Source: Roseicyclus sp041163945
Lineage (GTDB): Bacteria; Pseudomonadota; Alphaproteobacteria; Rhodobacterales; Rhodobacteraceae
NCBI GenBank assembly: GCA_041163945.1
Contig: JBEAQJ010000047.1
Coordinates: forward strand, 1-11,733
DNA length: 11,733 nucleotides
Reading direction: 5' to 3'
Shown here piece after piece: positions 1 through 7,503 of the stretch (positions are counted from its first letter, which is position 1; every line of letters starts with the position of its first letter). Position numbers and translations under genes: made by a program. Below the pieces are notes generated by a model, which was not told the DNA's origin, searched no databases, and was given only the letters and a program-made list of their open reading frames with translations.

Positions 1-1041
1 AAGATCCCCCTCGGCTCGTCAGACATGATGATCACCGATTACTGCCTCGGCACGATGACATGGGGCACCCACACCCCCGAGCCCGACGCGCATCGTCAGA
101 TGGACATGGCGCTCGATGCGGGCATCACCATCATCGACACCGCCGAGATGTATCCGGTCAACCCAGTCACCGCCGAAACCGTGGGTCTGACCGAGACCGT
201 GCTGGGCAACTGGAACGCGGCCAATCCGGGACGGCGCGGCGATTATGTGCTGGCCACCAAGATCACCGGCAAGAACGCGGGCTTCGTGCGCTTCGGGCAG
301 GACATCACCCCCGAAACCTTCCGCGCGGCGCTCGATGCCTCGCTGGCGCGGCTGCAAACGGATGTGATCGACATCTACCAGCTGCACTGGCCCAACCGCG
401 GCAGCTATCACTTCCGGCAGAACTGGCGCTTTGACCCCTCGCGGCAGGATCGCGCCACCACCCAGGCCCACATGCTGGCCGTGCTCGAGGCCGCCGAGCA
501 TGCGCGCAAGGCCGGCAAGATCCGCCACTTCGCCCTTTCGAACGAAAGCGCATGGGGCACGGCGCAATGGCTGCAACTGGCCCGGGCGCATGGCCTGCCG
601 CAGGTGCAATCGATCCAGAACGAATATTCGCTGCTTTGCCGGCTCTACGACACCGACCTGGCCGAATTGGCCGTCAACGAAGGGGTGACGCTTCTGGCCT
701 ATTCACCGCTGGGGGCCGGGCTTTTGACCGGGAAATATCAAAACGGCGCCTTGCCCGCGGGCAGCCGCATGGCGATCAACGGCGATCTGGGCGGGCGCAA
801 GACCCCGCGCGTTTTCGATGCGGTGGCCGCCTATCTGGATCTGGCCGCGCGCCATGGGCTGGATCCGATCCACATGGCGCTGGCCTTTAGCGTGCAGCGC
901 CCCTTTGCGGTTTCCACCATCTTCGGGGCCACGACCTGCGATCAGCTGGCCCATATCCTCAAGGGCATGGATCTGACGCTCAGCAGCGCGCAGCTGGATG
1001 AGATCGACCAGATCCACAAGGCCCATCCGATGCCCTTCTGA
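1..1041 (+). CDS. tas: Tas-like aldo/keto reductase (5' end outside window)
   Basis: NADP-dependent oxidoreductase of the aldo/keto reductase superfamily, closest in remembered sequence to E. coli Tas (named for suppressing tyrosine auxotrophy); the natural substrate is not known. The frame is open from base 1. The eight codons before the first ATG (base 25) read KIPLGSSD, which matches the conserved N-terminal strand of Tas, so the true start lies a few codons outside the window and the ATG at 25 is internal. Numbered from that ATG, the AKR catalytic tetrad is present: D38 and Y43 (IIDTAEMYP), K79 (LATK) and H121 (QLHWP). A GTMTWG motif, the SNE(S/T)A segment and the C-terminal cofactor-phosphate region (ASTIFGATT-like) also fit. 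The visible 346 codons are about the length of E. coli Tas. It is cytoplasmic, and converges on the FAD-oxidase gene. Family call is very secure; the gene name is by similarity. Confidence 0.93.
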   Translation, partial: KIPLGSSDMMITDYCLGTMTWGTHTPEPDAHRQMDMALDAGITIIDTAEMYPVNPVTAETVGLTETVLGNWNAANPGRRGDYVLATKITGKNAGFVRFGQDITPETFRAALDASLARLQTDVIDIYQLHWPNRGSYHFRQNWRFDPSRQDRATTQAHMLAVLEAAEHARKAGKIRHFALSNESAWGTAQWLQLARAHGLPQVQSIQNEYSLLCRLYDTDLAELAVNEGVTLLAYSPLGAGLLTGKYQNGALPAGSRMAINGDLGGRKTPRVFDAVAAYLDLAARHGLDPIHMALAFSVQRPFAVSTIFGATTCDQLAHILKGMDLTLSSAQLDEIDQIHKAHPMPF

Positions 1042-1087
1042 CCGGGCCGACCCGCGCCGCTTGATCCGTGCCGCAAGGCGCACCACC

Positions 1088-1109
1088 CGGGGCGGCCAGA
1101 TCCGCCCCG
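1088..1109. terminator. GC hairpin between convergent genes, possible bidirectional terminator
   Basis: The 90-base gap between the convergent aldo/keto reductase and FAD-oxidase genes contains a perfect 8-bp inverted repeat, CGGGGCGG and CCGCCCCG, around the 6-base loop CCAGAT. Its placement between two converging stop codons suits a bidirectional terminator. No T-tract follows on either strand, so intrinsic termination is only a suggestion; in such GC-rich DNA some hairpins arise by chance. Confidence 0.4.
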
Positions 1110-1131
1110 CCCGGCTGGGGGCGCAAGCGGG

Positions 1132-2529
1132 TCAGACGCGCAAGACCGCGCCGGGATTGAGGATGCCCTTGGGATCAAGCGCGGCCTTGATGGCGCGCAT
1201 CGCCGCCAGCTTGCCCGGGTCGCCATAGCGTTCCAGATCATCGACCTTGAGCCGCCCCACCCCGTGCTCGGCGGAGACCGAACCGCCCAGCTCGGCCACC
1301 AGATCATGCACCGCGCGCTTGATCGCGCTGCGCTGGTTGTCGTGATCGGCCCGGGTTTTGCCCGGCATCGGGAACACATTGTAATGCAGGTTCCCGTCAC
1401 CCATGTGGCCGAAACAATTCAGCCGGAATTCCCCCACCGCCCCGATCCGGGCCGGTGCTTCGGCGATAAAGCGCGGCACCATCGCCACCGGCACAGATAT
1501 GTCATGCGACGACACCGCCCCGATCCGGCGGTTCGCCTCGGGGATATTTTCACGCAGGGCCCAGAATTCGGCGCGCTGGCCATCGGATTGGGCAATCACC
1601 CCATCGCTCACCAGCCCCGCCTCATGGGCTTCGGCAAACAGCGCCTCCAACGCCGCCTCGGGATCGCCGCCCATCCCCATGCCCAGATCGATCAGGCACA
1701 TCCATTCGGGACGCGGGTCGAAGGGCTGGCGCGTGTCCGGGCCCATGGCATCGAGAAACAGCAGGCCCTGCTGGCTGATCAGCTCAAAAGCCGACAGCGC
1801 ATCGCCCACGCGGGCCTGCGCCAGCTTCAGCAGCGCCAGCGCCGCCTCGGGCGTGGGCACGACCATCATGGCCGCCCCCTGTCGGGCCGGCTTGGGAAAC
1901 AGCCGCAGCGTGGCCGCCGTGATCACCCCCAGCGTCCCCTCAGACCCGATCAACAGGTGGCGCAGGTCATAGCCCATGTTGTTCTTGCGCAGGGGCGACA
2001 GCGTGTGGATCAGCGTGCCATCGGCCAGAACCGCCTCGATCCCCAGCACCAGATCGCGCGCATTGCCGTAGCGGATCACGTTGACCCCGCCGGCATTGGT
2101 GGCCAGCAACCCGCCCAGCCGCGCCGAGCCCTGGCTGGCCAGTGTCAGCGGAAAGATCCAGCCCTGCGCCTCGGCGGTGGCATGGATATCTTGCAAGATG
2201 GCGCCCGCCTCGACCGTCAGGGTGCCCGCGTCAACGTCGAAATGGCGCACCGCGCGCATCCGTTCCAGCGTCAAGATCAGGGGGGCCGTGCCGTCTTCGG
2301 CCAACTGCCCGCCCACCAGCCCGGTGCCGCCGCCATAGGGAATGACCGGCGTGCCGGTCTGCGCGCACAGCCCCAACACGGCAGCGACTTCGGCCGCACT
2401 GGACGGGGCGACGATGGCGATGGCCTGCCCCTGCCAGCGGCCGCGGGGTTCCTCCAGATAGGCGGGGCTGACGTCGCGGATCGCTTGCGGCGGCACGATC
2501 GCGGCCAGACGGGTCAGAAAATCGCTCAT
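1132..2529 (-). CDS. FAD-linked oxidase, GlcD/D-lactate dehydrogenase-like
   Basis: A 465-residue flavoprotein of the VAO/PCMH fold (FAD_binding_4 then FAD-oxidase_C), expected to oxidise a D-2-hydroxyacid such as D-lactate, glycolate or D-2-hydroxyglutarate. The FAD site shows as PYGGGTGLVGG (residues 64–74), the GG..ATNAGG region (139–148) and GSEGTLGVIT (195–204). The C-terminal metal/active-site elements are H375 and H382 in HMGDGNLH and E421–H422 in SAEHGVG, and the chain ends with the typical ILNPG. The ATG is preceded by GAGGA five bases upstream, supporting this start. It is the last gene of the − strand run, 29 bases after the GNAT gene. The substrate cannot be fixed from sequence: from memory, D-2-hydroxyglutarate dehydrogenases have a Lys two residues before the Asp of the (K)xDxSxP element, and here that position is Ser341. 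A D-lactate-like role is therefore somewhat favoured. Confidence 0.9.
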   Translation of the reverse strand: MSDFLTRLAAIVPPQAIRDVSPAYLEEPRGRWQGQAIAIVAPSSAAEVAAVLGLCAQTGTPVIPYGGGTGLVGGQLAEDGTAPLILTLERMRAVRHFDVDAGTLTVEAGAILQDIHATAEAQGWIFPLTLASQGSARLGGLLATNAGGVNVIRYGNARDLVLGIEAVLADGTLIHTLSPLRKNNMGYDLRHLLIGSEGTLGVITAATLRLFPKPARQGAAMMVVPTPEAALALLKLAQARVGDALSAFELISQQGLLFLDAMGPDTRQPFDPRPEWMCLIDLGMGMGGDPEAALEALFAEAHEAGLVSDGVIAQSDGQRAEFWALRENIPEANRRIGAVSSHDISVPVAMVPRFIAEAPARIGAVGEFRLNCFGHMGDGNLHYNVFPMPGKTRADHDNQRSAIKRAVHDLVAELGGSVSAEHGVGRLKVDDLERYGDPGKLAAMRAIKAALDPKGILNPGAVLRV

Positions 2530-2558
2530 CGGTTTCCTCGGCAGTGCAGCGTCACGCG

Positions 2559-3143
2559 TCAGGCCACATCGGTCCGCCCGCGGCGGTCATGGCGCAGATG
2601 GGCATATAGCACGTGGTTGCGCCAGCGCCCGCCGATCTGCAGATAACTTTGGGCCACGCCTTCGTATTTGAACCCGGTCTTTTCCAGCACCCCGCGCGAC
2701 GCGATGTTTTCGGGCAGGCATGCCGCCTCGACGCGGCTCAGGTCCAGATCACGAAAGGCATGGTGCACCATGACCTCGATCGCCTCGCGCATGTAGCCTT
2801 GCCGGGCATGGGGTGCGCCGATCCAATAGCCCAGCGTGGCCGCTTGCGCCGGGCCGCGGCGGATGTTGTCAAGCGTGATCGCGCCCAGCAGCACCTCATC
2901 GGACCGGCGCAAGATGAACAGCGGCACCGCGCTGCCATCCGACAGCGCCCGCTGCGCCCAGTAGACACGGCCGGTAAAGCTTTTGCGGCTAAGATGGTCG
3001 GCGGCCCAGCTGGGCTCCCACGGCGTCAGAAACGCGCGCGACCCGTCGCGCAGCGCAGCCCAGGGGCGAAAATCGGCATGGCGGGGCAAGCGCAGCGTCA
3101 GACGCTCGGTTTCCAGCCGCAGGTGCCGCTTGCGCATCAGCAT
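2559..3143 (-). CDS. RimJ-type GNAT N-acetyltransferase
   Basis: A 194-residue acetyltransferase of the GNAT superfamily, RimJ/RimL-like branch (Acetyltransf_3), which would transfer acetyl from acetyl-CoA to a protein N-terminus or another amine. The acetyl-CoA loop is ARQGYMREA (residues 113–121), preceded by the LGYWIG strand (104–109). The conserved Asn146 and the GVLEKTGFKYEG segment (151–162) follow, as is typical of RimJ proteins. The start codon overlaps the M16 peptidase stop by one base (TGATG), implying translational coupling. Met3 (ATG at 3137) is an alternative start two codons in. Whether it acts on ribosomal protein S5, as E. coli RimJ does, cannot be told; alphaproteobacteria often carry several paralogues, so no symbol is given. 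Confidence 0.9.
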   Translation of the reverse strand: MLMRKRHLRLETERLTLRLPRHADFRPWAALRDGSRAFLTPWEPSWAADHLSRKSFTGRVYWAQRALSDGSAVPLFILRRSDEVLLGAITLDNIRRGPAQAATLGYWIGAPHARQGYMREAIEVMVHHAFRDLDLSRVEAACLPENIASRGVLEKTGFKYEGVAQSYLQIGGRWRNHVLYAHLRHDRRGRTDVA

Positions 3144-4405
3144 CAGGCCACCAAGCGCTCCGTCAACGCATCAAGCCGCGGCGCAGAGGCCACCGGGCCA
3201 TACAGCGCCATCGCCGCCTGCCCGGCCCCCACCAGCCCCATCGCGTGATCGCGCAGCCCCGTCAGCGTCACCGCGTCGATCTGCGCCACGGTTTCGGCCA
3301 ACGGCGGCACGCGGTTCCACACCGCCACCAGCCGCGCCAAGCGTTCGGCCCGAGCCGAAGGGCTTTCAAGCCCCATCAACAACCCCGCCTTCATCTGCGC
3401 CCTTGCGCGCGCCAGCTCCACCTCGGACATGTCGTCGGCCGAGCGTTTCAATTCGTCGATCGTCAGGCCCAAAAGCTGCGGCACATCTTCGCCCGACGTG
3501 CCGGCGTAGATCGTCAGCATCCCGGTGTCATCGTAGCTGCCGACCTGGGCATAGATCGAATAGCACAAGCCCCGCTTTTCCCGGATTTCCTGAAACAACC
3601 GCGAGGACATCCCGCCCCCAAGGGCCGAGGCATAGATCTGCGCGGTGTAAAACGCCTCCGAGCGATAGCCGGGCGCCTCAAAGGCCAGGGTGACATGGGC
3701 CTGTTCCAGCGCCTTGATCTCGTGGCGCTCGCCGGGCGCGAACCGGCCCGGTTCCAGCGCCTGCGATGTGGAGGGGGCCAGATGGCCAAAAATCGTCTCG
3801 GCCAGACGCACGATCTGATCGTGATCGACCGCCCCCGCGGCCGACAAGATCAACTGCCCGGGTCCGTAATGGCTGGCCACGAAGCGGTCGAAATCGGCCC
3901 GCCCAAAGGCACGCACCCGTTCGCTGGGCCCCAGAATGGACCGGCCCAGGGGCTGGCCGGGGTATGCGACCTCTTGCAGCCAATCGAAGATGATGTCGTC
4001 GGGTGTATCGGCTGCCTGCCCGATTTCTTGCAAGATCACACCGCGCTCGACCTCGATCTCGCGCGGATCGAAGATGGGGTTCAGCACGATATCGGCAATC
4101 AGGTCGAGCGCCAGGGCCACATCATCGCGCAGAACCCGCGCGTAATAGGCCGTGACCTCGCGGCTTGTGTAGGCGTTGATATAGCCGCCCACATCCTCGA
4201 TTTCCTCGGCGATCTGCAAGGCGCTGCGCCGCTGGGTGCCCTTGAAGGCCATGTGTTCCAGGAAATGCGCGATGCCGTTTTGTTCGGCCGTCTCATGCCG
4301 CCCGCCGGCCGACACCCAAAGCCCCAATGCCGCGGATTCCAGCCCCGGCATGTGTTCGGTCACGATGCGAAGCCCGTTCGATAGGGTATGCAGCTCTACG
4401 CTCAC
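3143..4405 (-). CDS. M16 family zinc metallopeptidase (processing-peptidase-like)
   Basis: A 420-residue single-chain M16B peptidase related to the mitochondrial processing peptidase beta subunit. The inverted zinc motif HxxEH is H47, E50, H51 (HFLEH), with the third ligand E127 after about 75 residues (RGVILQE). The C-terminal M16 domain carries the conserved segment at 263–284 (GGGMSSRLFQEIREKRG followed by LCYSI). All catalytic residues are present, so it should be active rather than a structural partner. No signal peptide is seen. The start is a GTG at 4405 that overlaps the thrC stop by four bases (GTGA); a GAGG lies about ten bases upstream. Location right after thrC, in the same operon-like run, is common in Rhodobacteraceae to my knowledge. 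The physiological substrate is unknown. Confidence 0.94.
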   Translation of the reverse strand: MSVELHTLSNGLRIVTEHMPGLESAALGLWVSAGGRHETAEQNGIAHFLEHMAFKGTQRRSALQIAEEIEDVGGYINAYTSREVTAYYARVLRDDVALALDLIADIVLNPIFDPREIEVERGVILQEIGQAADTPDDIIFDWLQEVAYPGQPLGRSILGPSERVRAFGRADFDRFVASHYGPGQLILSAAGAVDHDQIVRLAETIFGHLAPSTSQALEPGRFAPGERHEIKALEQAHVTLAFEAPGYRSEAFYTAQIYASALGGGMSSRLFQEIREKRGLCYSIYAQVGSYDDTGMLTIYAGTSGEDVPQLLGLTIDELKRSADDMSEVELARARAQMKAGLLMGLESPSARAERLARLVAVWNRVPPLAETVAQIDAVTLTGLRDHAMGLVGAGQAAMALYGPVASAPRLDALTERLVA

Positions 4406-5805
4406 TTGGCCAATGCCTCACGGATCAGGGTTTCAATCGCGGCCAGATCGTTTTCGACCCGCGTCATCCGTTCGGGCCGATCGAACAGATCGGCCATGCG
4501 CGCCGGCAGCGCCGGACGCAGCCCGGTGGCCGCTTCGACCGCATCGGGGAATTTCGCCGGATGGGCCGTGGCCAGCGTGACCATCGGCGTGGCGCCCAGA
4601 AAGCCTTGGGCGACATGCACGCCCACGGCGGAATGGGGGCACAACAATTCGCCCATTTCGCGCTGCGCCCGCGCGATCATCGCAGCGGTTTCGGGTTCGG
4701 ACGACCGCCCGGACGCGAAATCGGCGCGCAGGGCCTGCAACGCACCTTGGGAAATGCGAAATCCCCCCGATGCCAATTCCGCCATCAGCTGCGCCACCGC
4801 CGCCCCATCGCGACCATAGGCATCGAACAGCGCGCGTTCGAAATTCGAACTGACCTGAATATCCATCGACGGGCTGATCGAGGGGACGACGCCGTGGGTG
4901 GCATAATCGCCCGAGGTCAACGCCCGGTGCAAAATGTCGTTCTGATTGGTCGCCACCACCAGCCGTTCGATCGGCAGCCCCATTCGCTTGGCCAGATAGC
5001 CCGCGAAGATATCGCCGAAATTGCCCGTCGGCACGGTGAAGCTGATCGGGCGATGCGGCGCGCCCAAGGCGACGGCGGCGGTGAAGTAATAGACCACCTG
5101 TGCCAAGACACGCGCGAAATTGATCGAATTCACCCCCGCAAGCCGCACCGCGTCGCGAAAGGCGAAATCGTTGAACATATCCTTCAGCCGGGCCTGCGCA
5201 TCGTCGAAGGTGCCGGTGATGGCCAGCGCATGGGCGTTGGGTTCGACCACGGTCGTCATCTGGCGGCGCTGCACGTCCGACACCCGCCCGTGCGGGTACA
5301 AGATGAAGACATCGACATTGGACAGGCCGCGAAAGGCCTCCATCGCGGCCGAACCGGTGTCGCCGCTGGTGGCGCCCACGATGGTCACCCGCTGGCCACT
5401 GCGCGCCAGCGCGGCCTGAAACAGCTGGCCGATCAGCTGCATCGCGAAATCCTTGAACGCCAGCGTCGGGCCGTGAAACAGCTCCAGCAGGAAATGGTTG
5501 TCCTGCAACTGCTTGAGCGGCGCACGCGCCGCATGGCCAAAGCCTGCATAGGCCCGCGCGATGATGTCACCAAATTCCGCGTCGGTGAAGCTGTCGCCGA
5601 TGAAGGGGCGCATCACGCGAAAGGCAACATCCTCGTAGGACAGGCCCGCCATGGCGCTGATGTCACCGGGGGCAAAGCGCGGTATCTCGGCAGGCACATA
5701 TAGCCCGCCGTCACGCGCAAGCCCCGTCAACATCGTGTCTTCAAAGCTTAGTTCGGGGGCCTGACCCCGGGTGGAAATATAGCGCATCGGCGCGTCCATC
5801 CTCAT
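4402..5805 (-). CDS. thrC: Threonine synthase
   Basis: Converts O-phospho-L-homoserine to L-threonine plus phosphate; PLP-dependent (fold type II), cytoplasmic, last step of threonine synthesis. The N-terminal STRG...SFEDTMLTGLARDGGLYVP is the typical threonine synthase leader. The PLP-binding lysine is K118 in HGPTLAFKDF. The conserved GATSGDTG (144–151) and the phosphate-binding PTGNFGD (259–265) are intact. Length 467 matches the long (E. coli/yeast-like) type. The start shown overlaps the surf1 stop by four bases (ATGA), with AGGGG ten bases upstream. In-frame ATGs at codon 3 and codon 7 are alternatives; the latter (MRYISTRG, from 5787) is the usual N-terminus in homologues, so the true start may be six codons in. 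It sits between oxidase-assembly and peptidase genes with no promoter space of its own. Confidence 0.97.
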   Translation of the reverse strand: MRMDAPMRYISTRGQAPELSFEDTMLTGLARDGGLYVPAEIPRFAPGDISAMAGLSYEDVAFRVMRPFIGDSFTDAEFGDIIARAYAGFGHAARAPLKQLQDNHFLLELFHGPTLAFKDFAMQLIGQLFQAALARSGQRVTIVGATSGDTGSAAMEAFRGLSNVDVFILYPHGRVSDVQRRQMTTVVEPNAHALAITGTFDDAQARLKDMFNDFAFRDAVRLAGVNSINFARVLAQVVYYFTAAVALGAPHRPISFTVPTGNFGDIFAGYLAKRMGLPIERLVVATNQNDILHRALTSGDYATHGVVPSISPSMDIQVSSNFERALFDAYGRDGAAVAQLMAELASGGFRISQGALQALRADFASGRSSEPETAAMIARAQREMGELLCPHSAVGVHVAQGFLGATPMVTLATAHPAKFPDAVEAATGLRPALPARMADLFDRPERMTRVENDLAAIETLIREALAK

Positions 5806-6476
5806 GCAGATCGCGCCCCTGTACGCCAGAGCAGGAACACTGTCATCCCCAACCAGACAGCGGCCAGCGAAAACCAGGTGATCGCGTAGCTCAGATGGTC
5901 ATTGGGAATATTGTCGATACCGACGGCCAGGGGCCGGATCTGCGTTGTGGCCGGGTCGATGGCGCGCGCGATCACCAGCACCGGTTCGGTGTCCAGATGC
6001 GCGGCCAGATCCGTGACATCGCGGGCGAACCACAGATTGTCATCCAGATCATTCGCCGGGGTGAACCCATCGCGGTCGTCGGGCCAATGCAGATTGCCGA
6101 TGACCGTCACGGGCGCCTGTGACGCCTCGGGCATCTGGGCCGCGACCGGGATCACGCCGCGGTCGACCAACACACGCCGACCTGTCGCCGTTTCCAACGC
6201 CGAAATGATCCGGTAGCCCGCCCCCATGCCCTTTTGGCTGACAAGAACCCGCACGAAGCCGGGATCGAACCGCCCCTCCAGCGCGATGGGCAGATAGCGG
6301 TCTTGCGCCGGATCGGGTGCCGCCGGCAGCGCCACCGGCGCGGCGGTGATGCGCGCCGAGATGTCGGCCAGGATCGCCTCTTTCCACGCCAGGCGCTGCA
6401 CTTGCCAGATGCCCAGCGACAAAAGAATCGCCACCCCGCCCAAACCTATTGCCCAGACCCCGATCAGCCGTGCCAT
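5802..6476 (-). CDS. surf1: SURF1 family cytochrome c oxidase assembly protein
   Basis: Membrane protein that helps insert heme a into subunit I of aa3-type oxidase. The 224 residues have two membrane segments (about 4–24 and 196–216) flanking a periplasmic domain, the classic SURF1 topology. Family motifs are LGIWQVQRLAWK (21–32), GYRIISAL (88–95), LVDRGVIP (103–110) and NDHLSYAITW (192–201). H194 in the last motif corresponds to the heme-a-binding His reported in Paracoccus Surf1. The frame stays open upstream to an ATG at 6629, but I chose 6476: the extra 51 residues are basic and unlike SURF1, and GGGAGGG lies a few bases before this ATG. The stop overlaps the thrC start. An unusual 180-base gap separates it from coxC. 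Confidence 0.94.
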   Translation of the reverse strand: MARLIGVWAIGLGGVAILLSLGIWQVQRLAWKEAILADISARITAAPVALPAAPDPAQDRYLPIALEGRFDPGFVRVLVSQKGMGAGYRIISALETATGRRVLVDRGVIPVAAQMPEASQAPVTVIGNLHWPDDRDGFTPANDLDDNLWFARDVTDLAAHLDTEPVLVIARAIDPATTQIRPLAVGIDNIPNDHLSYAITWFSLAAVWLGMTVFLLWRTGARSA

Positions 6477-6609
6477 CGCTGCCCTCCCAAGCAAAAGGCC
6501 CACCTCCACGGCAGGCCCTTGCCTCGATACTGTGTTCCATGCGCGACTGCACCATCGCGCCGGGTTCTTGGTTGCCAAATGGGCCGAGGGCGTCCGCCGG
6601 AACCGGTGG

Positions 6610-6625
6610 CGGGGGACACCCCCCG
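6610..6625 (-). terminator. GC hairpin downstream of coxC
   Basis: Perfect 6-bp inverted repeat: CGGGGG, ACAC loop, CCCCCG on the + strand. It lies about 32–47 bases beyond the coxC stop in the transcribed (−) direction. No U-tract follows, so it may be an attenuator, an RNA-processing or 3'-end stabilising element rather than a full terminator. Confidence 0.35.
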
Positions 6626-6642
6626 ACACCCTGCCCCGGCCT

Positions 6643-6656
6643 GGCCCCGCCGGGCC
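6643..6656 (-). terminator. Short hairpin abutting the coxC stop
   Basis: GGCCC, CGCC loop, GGGCC: a 5-bp stem directly adjoining the coxC TAA. Together with the second hairpin about 18 bases further on, it could form a tandem barrier to exonucleases or to polymerase. Weak by itself. Confidence 0.25.
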
Positions 6657-7475
6657 TTAGCCGATCACGACCGACTGGCCCCAGATATAGACGGCCAGGA
6701 ACAAGAACAGCCAGACCACATCCACAAAGTGCCAGTACCACGCGGCCGCTTCAAAACCGATGTGGCGTTCGGCGGTGAAATGGCCCTTGAGCACCCGCAA
6801 CCAGCACACGAACAAGAAAATCGTGCCGATGATCACGTGCATGCCGTGAAAGCCCGTGGCCAGGAAAAAGGTCGAAAAGAACTTGTCGCCGCCGAAGCTC
6901 CAGCCGTAGTGCGCGATCAGCTCGTAGTATTCGAAACCCTGCAAGGCGGTAAAGACAAGGCCCAGCACCACACCGATGATCAAGCCGTTGGCCACATCCT
7001 TGCGCGGGCCGCCATGCACCAGCGCATGGTGCGCCCATGTCACGGCACAGCCCGACAGCAGCAACACCAGCGTGTTGATCAGCGGCAGGTGAAACGGATC
7101 CACGGCGTAGATTTCCGGCGGAACATAGGCCGAAGCCTCGTAGGTGTTCATCGGGTAGATGGCGTGCTTGAAGAACGCCCAGAACCAGGCCGCGAAGAAC
7201 ATGATCTCGGACATGATGAACATGATGAAGCCGTAGCGCAGCCCGATGCGCACCACCGGCGTGTGATCGCCCGCGCCGCTTTCGCCCACCACATCGGCCC
7301 ACCAGCCGAACATGACGTACAGCACGGCGACAAAGCCCATCAGGAACAGCCAGGGCGCGCCGTCATGCATCCAGTTGACAGCCCCGAACAGCATGGCAAA
7401 GGCCGCAACCGCGGCCATGACCGGCCAGATCGAGGGGTTGATGATGTGGTAGTCGTGGTTCTTTGTATGGGCCAT
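6657..7475 (-). CDS. coxC: Cytochrome c oxidase subunit III (aa3-type)
   Basis: Subunit III (also ctaE) of the aa3-type cytochrome c oxidase in the cytoplasmic membrane; it stabilises the catalytic core and proton uptake rather than carrying redox centres. The 272 residues form the usual seven membrane helices. E90 in SEIMFFAAWFWAFF is the conserved, DCCD-reactive glutamate at exactly the Rhodobacter/Paracoccus position. FHGMHVIIG (209–217) and WYWHFVDVVWLFLF (246–259) are also diagnostic. The frame is open 22 codons further upstream, but the start at 7475 is chosen because MAHTKNHDYHIINPSIWP is the typical N-terminus and GAGGA precedes it by eight bases. It lies 28 bases after ctaG. Subunit I is not encoded nearby, as is usual for this group. 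Confidence 0.97.
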   Translation of the reverse strand: MAHTKNHDYHIINPSIWPVMAAVAAFAMLFGAVNWMHDGAPWLFLMGFVAVLYVMFGWWADVVGESGAGDHTPVVRIGLRYGFIMFIMSEIMFFAAWFWAFFKHAIYPMNTYEASAYVPPEIYAVDPFHLPLINTLVLLLSGCAVTWAHHALVHGGPRKDVANGLIIGVVLGLVFTALQGFEYYELIAHYGWSFGGDKFFSTFFLATGFHGMHVIIGTIFLFVCWLRVLKGHFTAERHIGFEAAAWYWHFVDVVWLFLFLAVYIWGQSVVIG

Positions 7476-7503
7476 GGGCGTCGTCCTCGGTCCGGGGTGG
7501 TCT

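Larger units (their letters stand above)
6477..6656 (-). other. coxC–surf1 intergenic gap with two hairpins, no gene recognised
   Basis: The 180-base gap is long for this tightly packed run. No frame gives a recognisable product; the open extension in the surf1 frame is basic and low-complexity. Just after the coxC stop lie two GC hairpins, described in their own entries. The 3' part carries the surf1 ribosome binding site. I see no convincing promoter. Confidence 0.6.

Noticed and set aside
25..27. ATG at 25 as the start of the aldo/keto reductase
   Set aside because: The codons before it (KIPLGSSD) continue the conserved Tas N-terminus in frame to the window edge, so the start is outside.
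1264..2646. A 460-codon open frame on the + strand opposite the FAD-linked oxidase
   Set aside because: Runs through the oxidase gene and into the GNAT gene; composition is shadow-like and no family motif is visible.
3514..4296. Several short open frames on both strands inside the M16 peptidase gene
   Set aside because: All overlap an intact gene with all zinc ligands, and none has a plausible ribosome binding site together with family features.
4327..5703. A 458-codon open frame on the + strand opposite thrC
   Set aside because: Antisense shadow of a clearly identified threonine synthase; its product is rich in Arg, Gly, His and Gln with no recognisable motif, as expected from GC-rich codon bias.
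6477..6629. A 51-codon in-frame upstream extension of surf1
   Set aside because: Basic, unlike SURF1 N-termini, and the internal ATG at 6476 has GGGAGGG just before it and starts directly at the first membrane helix.
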